From a virus, in the IMG/VR virus record IMGVR_UViG_3300036792_000218, positions 28,370-92,369 of that record: DNA of 64,000 nucleotides. The stretch is one strand, 5' to 3'. Below, piece after piece: positions 61,156-64,000 of this stretch. Both the position numbers and the translations under genes were made by a program. The notes beneath the pieces were generated by a model. It searched no databases, was not told the DNA's origin, and saw only the letters and a list, made by a program, of their open reading frames with translations. Position 1 is the stretch's first letter. Each line of letters opens with the position of its first letter.

Positions 61156-61398
61156 ATGACCCCCCGCCCCGGACTAGAGGCAGGCGACCTAGTCACCCCC
61201 GCGCAGTTCGCCGGCCACGTCCCCGGCCTGAACCCCAACACCGTCTCCCAGTGGATACGACGCGCCGAGCGGATCATCGGCCGCAAAGTCGAACCCCTCG
61301 GCCGCATCGGCACCTACCCCGCCTACGACTTCAACGACCTCGCCGCCCTCGAACGGGCCATGCGACAGCGCAGGCTAACCCGCGCTGTCGCCGCCTGA
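61156..61398 (+). CDS. Small HTH protein, isolated rightward gene
   Basis: The 80-residue protein has an HTH-type segment: AGDLVTPAQFAGHVPGLNPN, TVSQWIRRAERIIGRKVEPL. A basic C-terminal helix (ALERAMRQRRLTRA) follows. ATG 61156 follows AACGGGGGTGAC. It lies among leftward genes and may be the regulator of the P-family dyads. Its 3' end overlaps the convergent gene by 24 bases. Confidence 0.6.
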   Translation: MTPRPGLEAGDLVTPAQFAGHVPGLNPNTVSQWIRRAERIIGRKVEPLGRIGTYPAYDFNDLAALERAMRQRRLTRAVAA

Positions 61399-62013
61399 CC
61401 GCTCGAACACCAGCCCCGGCACCGCCGCCGCCGCGGCGTCCGCGTCGGCCTGGTCACGGGCGTGAACCACCCGGCCGCCCCCGGTACCGGTGACGAGCAG
61501 CCGCCCCCCGGCCGCGTCCTCCGCCGCCCGCGTGTCCCGCCCGGCCTCGACCGGCGCACGGTACGGGAACGCCGACAGCACCTCGCCGACCACCTCAGCG
61601 CCGACCTGTACCTTGACGGTCGGCCCGGACTTCATGCGGCGCCCTGACCCCGGCTTCGGCTTGCCCTTCGCGCCCTGGCCGGGCAGCGTGCCGCGCCACT
61701 CGCGGAACGCCCCCTGCGAACTGGCGGCCCACGCGAGACGCGGAATCCCGCCGCTTCCCTCCAGGCCGAGTTCCGCGGCGGCCTGCGGGCAGGTCTCGTA
61801 GCGGGTGTGCCACTTCTTGACCGTCGCCTCCTTGACCGGCTTATCCGGAGTGCTGCACCAGGCGGCGACGACGTCAGCGAACACGTACCGGACTGGCTCG
61901 GCCGGCCTGGCCTCGCCCGGTCCCAGCCATCCCTCGGTGACCTCGCCGTTGGCGTCGACGAACAGGGCGTCCGGGGGGCCTACCCCTGTGCGCCAGTACA
62001 GTTGCCTGCTCAT
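61375..62013 (-). CDS. Hypothetical protein, 212 residues, under promoter P7
   Basis: Starts MSRQLYWRTGVGPPDALFVD. It contains DVVAAWCSTPDKPVKEATVK, WHTRYETCPQAAAELGLEGS and a basic GAKGKPKPGSGRRMKSGPTV linker. A C-terminal acidic/Ala-rich region ends it. The mixture of a Cys pair and a basic linker suggests DNA contact. No family is recognised. Confidence 0.5.
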   Translation of the reverse strand: MSRQLYWRTGVGPPDALFVDANGEVTEGWLGPGEARPAEPVRYVFADVVAAWCSTPDKPVKEATVKKWHTRYETCPQAAAELGLEGSGGIPRLAWAASSQGAFREWRGTLPGQGAKGKPKPGSGRRMKSGPTVKVQVGAEVVGEVLSAFPYRAPVEAGRDTRAAEDAAGGRLLVTGTGGGRVVHARDQADADAAAAAVPGLVFERSGGDSAG

Positions 62014-62027
62014 GTTCCCTCCGTGCT

Positions 62028-62072
62028 AGTTAAATGGACAACACTATGAGGCTAGCACTGTGTCAAGGTGCC
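62028..62072 (-). promoter_or_regulatory. P-family promoter P7 (divergent spacing)
   Basis: TTGACA (62061-62066) and TAGTGT (62041-62046) are separated by only 14 bp. The downstream part is less conserved (TGTCCATTTAAC). It is probably a weaker member; the 17-bp rule holds in the other seven. Confidence 0.6.
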
Positions 62073-62081
62073 CGCGTCCCG

Positions 62082-62684
62082 TCAGCCGCCCGCCGGGCCG
62101 GCCAGGAGCGCGGCAGTTTCCAGCATCCGCAGCGCAACCCCGGCAGGAACACGGAACCTCTCGAACTCGACTTCCCCCCCGTCGAGGGAGATCTTGACGT
62201 AACCGCCGAGGTGACCCGGCAGGTAGACGATCACCTCGGCACGGCTGCCGGTCTGGCAGTGGGCGGGCATCGAGGTCTTCCCGGCGGGGAACAGGCCGGT
62301 GACGTACGCGGCGAGCTGTTCCCGTGCCCGCTGCGCGGCCCGGTCGGCTTCATCGGCTTCCCCGACCTTGACCATGGTCGCCCGGTAGGCGGGCAGCAGC
62401 CGCCGCTCGATCTCCGCGGCGATGACGCGGTAACCCCGGCCGGCGCGGACAGCAGCGGAGGGGCGATCGCCCTTGCGGTAGCCGTACGCCGTGCGCGCGG
62501 GGTACCAGCCGGTGGCCTCGACGTACCCCGGCCGGCCACGGGGCTCCGCCAGGTGGACGCCGTTTCCCTCGGTGCCGATCCGGACGCCCGGCCCCCACCA
62601 GGTGAGATCCAGGGTCATGCCGAGCAGCCCGCCGACCTTGATCGCAAGTTCGGCGAGCTGCCACTGCGCCATGCCGTCGTTCAC
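62082..62684 (-). CDS. Conserved phage hypothetical protein, 200 residues
   Basis: From the ATG the protein has AQWQLAELAIKVGGLLGMTL, GVRIGTEGNGVHLAEPRGRP, GYRKGDRPSAAVRAGRGYRV. A helical domain with EADEADRAAQRAREQLAAYV and a beta-rich C-terminus (VIVYLPGHLGGYVKISLDGG) follow. I associate this pattern with actinophage early regions; the function is unknown. It overlaps the next upstream gene by four bases and is the second gene of the P8 unit. Confidence 0.5.
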   Translation of the reverse strand: MNDGMAQWQLAELAIKVGGLLGMTLDLTWWGPGVRIGTEGNGVHLAEPRGRPGYVEATGWYPARTAYGYRKGDRPSAAVRAGRGYRVIAAEIERRLLPAYRATMVKVGEADEADRAAQRAREQLAAYVTGLFPAGKTSMPAHCQTGSRAEVIVYLPGHLGGYVKISLDGGEVEFERFRVPAGVALRMLETAALLAGPAGG

Positions 62685-63277
62685 GACGGGCTGACTCCGT
62701 CAAGCCGTGCCTTCGCCGCCTCGTACAGGGCCCAAGCCGCCGTGAACTTCTCCACTGTCCCGCCCCGGTCCGGGTGGAGTTCCGCGGCGGCCAGGCGCAG
62801 CCGCTTCACCTCGGCGGCGAGCGCCGGGTCAGCGTCCGCGCGGGCCTTCTCGGTGAACTCGCCGATCGGCTCGGTCTGGGCGAAGTCGAACAGTCCCATC
62901 CACGAGGCCCCGTGGAACACCTCGCCGTTGGGGTTCTCGGGAGTCACCCGGTCGGGGTCGCTGCTGGTCCTCGGGTGCTTCAGCATGATCGCGGTCTCGC
63001 CGCGGCGGACCTGGCGGCCCATGGCCTGCCAGGTGCCGTACTTGTGCAGGATGGTCGCGCGCGGGGCCTGTACCCACAGGCGGCACAGGTTGTTGACGCC
63101 GTAACGGTTGCCCCAGCGGGCGAGGAACGCGGAGAAGTCCGGGGCTTCCTGGTCGACCTTCTCGGCCGCTAGCTCGATCTCGTTCCTGCGGGCCTCAAGT
63201 TCCTCGCGGCGCGCGTCTGACATCTTGCGCCGGGGCTTGCGGGCGATGGCCTTGCTGGTGCTGGTCTTGGTGGTCAC
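62681..63277 (-). CDS. ArdC-like domain fused to a J-domain-like C-terminus
   Basis: From GTG 63277 (AAGGGGGACCGCA leader) the 198-residue protein has a basic coiled-coil N-terminus and an ArdC-type domain (about 48-135): FLARWGNRYGVNNLCRLWVQ, TILHKYGTWQAMGRQVRRGE, TAIMLKHPR. A C-terminal helix carries His168-Pro-Asp170 (AAAELHPDRGGTVEKFTAAW), the J-domain signature. ArdC-like proteins protect incoming DNA from restriction, and J domains recruit Hsp70. The fusion is unusual; an early anti-restriction or DNA-protection role is plausible. It is the first gene of the P8 unit. Confidence 0.7.
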   Translation of the reverse strand: MTTKTSTSKAIARKPRRKMSDARREELEARRNEIELAAEKVDQEAPDFSAFLARWGNRYGVNNLCRLWVQAPRATILHKYGTWQAMGRQVRRGETAIMLKHPRTSSDPDRVTPENPNGEVFHGASWMGLFDFAQTEPIGEFTEKARADADPALAAEVKRLRLAAAELHPDRGGTVEKFTAAWALYEAAKARLDGVSPS

Positions 63278-63301
63278 TGCGGTCCCCCTTGTGTGCAACC
63301 C

Positions 63302-63352
63302 TTGCTTACAAAGACAACACTATCAACATGAGTTAGTGTTGTCAAAGTTAAA
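63302..63352 (-). promoter_or_regulatory. P-family promoter P8, perfect dyad
   Basis: TTGACA (63340-63345) and TAGTGT (63317-63322) are 17 bp apart; TGTCTTTGTAAGC follows. Here GACAACACTA and TAGTGTTGTC form a perfect 10-bp inverted repeat. This makes P8 the clearest operator of the eight. Confidence 0.88.
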
Positions 63353-63369
63353 CGTGTGTCTGACCGTGA

Positions 63370-63648
63370 TCACCCGCGCCCCTTCCGCAGCGCGCGGACC
63401 GCGCTGACGATCGCCGCCGACCCGTTCCGGATGTTCACGTCGTCGCTCTCGGCCCACGCCTGGAACGCCGCGTCGGCCTCCGGGCAGCGCTCGACGATCA
63501 CGTCAATGAGGACCGCCCGCGTGAGCCGGTGCGCGTCATCCCACTTCGGCATCGCGTCCAGTACGGCCAGCGAGTCCGCGAGCGTGCGCAGCGGCCGGGC
63601 GGCTACCGCCGCCTTCATCCGCTCCACGCCTTCCTCGTAGGTGCTCAC
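63370..63648 (-). CDS. Small helical hypothetical protein
   Basis: GTG 63648 overlaps the upstream stop. The 92-residue protein contains YEEGVERMKAAVAARPLRTL, MPKWDDAHRLTRAVLIDVIV, AFQAWAESDDVNIRNGSAAI and ends in a basic helix. The function is unknown. Confidence 0.45.
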   Translation of the reverse strand: MSTYEEGVERMKAAVAARPLRTLADSLAVLDAMPKWDDAHRLTRAVLIDVIVERCPEADAAFQAWAESDDVNIRNGSAAIVSAVRALRKGRG

Positions 63649-63992
63649 ATCGCCCCCGTGACCACGTCGGCCGCGTCGCCCTCGCGCAGGACGTGCAGGG
63701 TGAGGATCCGGGGCATCCACGCCACGTCACGCGGCGGCATCGTGCCCGCACGGTCGCGGTGCGGGTCACGACGGACTAGCAGCAGGTCACCGGGCTCCGC
63801 TATCACCTGGCCGGTGCCGTACTCGATCCGCCTGCAGGCGACCGCGAGGACCGACCCGTCGGCCCACCCGTCGCACTCGGGGACGTCACTGGTCTCGGCG
63901 GTGAACTCCGCGCGGAGCGCTATGAGCATCGCCGCCGCCCCGTGGACGCTGATGTCGGCCGTGGTGGGCGCGGCGCTTACAAGGCTGGTCAT
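63645..63992 (-). CDS. Hypothetical protein, 115 residues, complete at the window edge
   Basis: The ATG at 63992 opens a frame with HGAAAMLIALRAEFTAETSD, CDGWADGSVLAVACRRIEYG, VIAEPGDLLLVRRDPHRDRA and a beta-rich end. The pattern suggests a small alpha/beta domain. Only eight bases of sequence remain upstream, so its promoter is outside the window. Confidence 0.5.
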   Translation of the reverse strand: MTSLVSAAPTTADISVHGAAAMLIALRAEFTAETSDVPECDGWADGSVLAVACRRIEYGTGQVIAEPGDLLLVRRDPHRDRAGTMPPRDVAWMPRILTLHVLREGDAADVVTGAM

Positions 63993-64000
63993 GCGTTCCC

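Noticed and set aside
14717-64000. Host chromosome to the right of an integrated prophage
   Set aside because: The region right of the att core has arm-type sites, phage-type small genes, a recombination cassette and operators shared with xis/int, and no housekeeping genes. It fits one element better than a host junction.

Overview
The window is very GC-rich, with GC-biased third codon positions, many GTG and TTG starts and ATGA/GTGA gene overlaps. WhiB, mIHF and TraB/FtsK homologues and a LuxR-type HTH point to an actinobacterial (Streptomyces-like) source. It reads as one mobile element rather than host chromosome: a temperate tailed phage whose right arm also carries genes of a Streptomyces-type plasmid or conjugative element. 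No capsid, portal or terminase gene lies in the window, so it is a fragment of a larger genome.

Layout. 1-9.5 kb (+): late genes, comprising the end of a minor tail protein, two C1q-like tail proteins, two paralogous fibre proteins, small membrane proteins (holin candidates), an HNH protein, a cysteine-protease-like protein and a GH25-type endolysin, closed by a strong terminator at 9451. 9.6-12.65 kb (-): a coupled cargo operon (processive GT2 polysaccharide synthase, GH26-like lipoprotein, hypothetical). 12.65-14.84 kb: excisionase-like gene, tyrosine integrase and an attP with a 57-bp tRNA-Ser(GCU) 3' core flanked on both sides by GTCTGAC arm-type sites. Arms on both sides imply an unintegrated attP and place the genes left and right of it in the same element. 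14.8-42.4 kb (-): serine resolvase, then long runs of small overlapping genes, including a ParB-like protein, a vWA protein, a lambda-O-like replication gene carrying its own iterons, MerR/XRE regulators and a recombination module (HNH, DnaQ exonuclease, Cas4/AddB-like nuclease, Rad52-type annealing protein).

42.1-43.1 kb is a divergent XRE switch, the likely immunity region; its CGTGATAACG-type operators recur at the xis/int promoter 30 kb away. 43.2-48.3 kb holds regulators: a GntR-XRE-LuxR triple-HTH protein with four small coupled genes, an XRE-TPR regulator and a KorSA-like GntR repressor. 48.4-58.3 kb (+) is the plasmid-like operon: membrane proteins, WhiB, DUF6919, TraB/FtsK translocase followed by a repeat-rich candidate clt, zinc-finger and membrane proteins, an mIHF homologue and a DUF2637-like membrane protein. 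58.35-64 kb (-) returns to small leftward early genes.

Eight near-identical promoters (TTGACA-N17-TARTGT, followed by TGTCTNNGTAAGC) drive leftward units at 20.9-27.2 and 59.6-63.3 kb. They include a GACAAC/GTTGTC dyad, so one regulator probably controls them together. The inferred life cycle is: integration at tRNA-Ser or replication from the internal origin, repression by the XRE protein, optional DNA transfer or partition by the TraB/FtsK module, and a lytic path that uses the left-hand tail and lysis genes.
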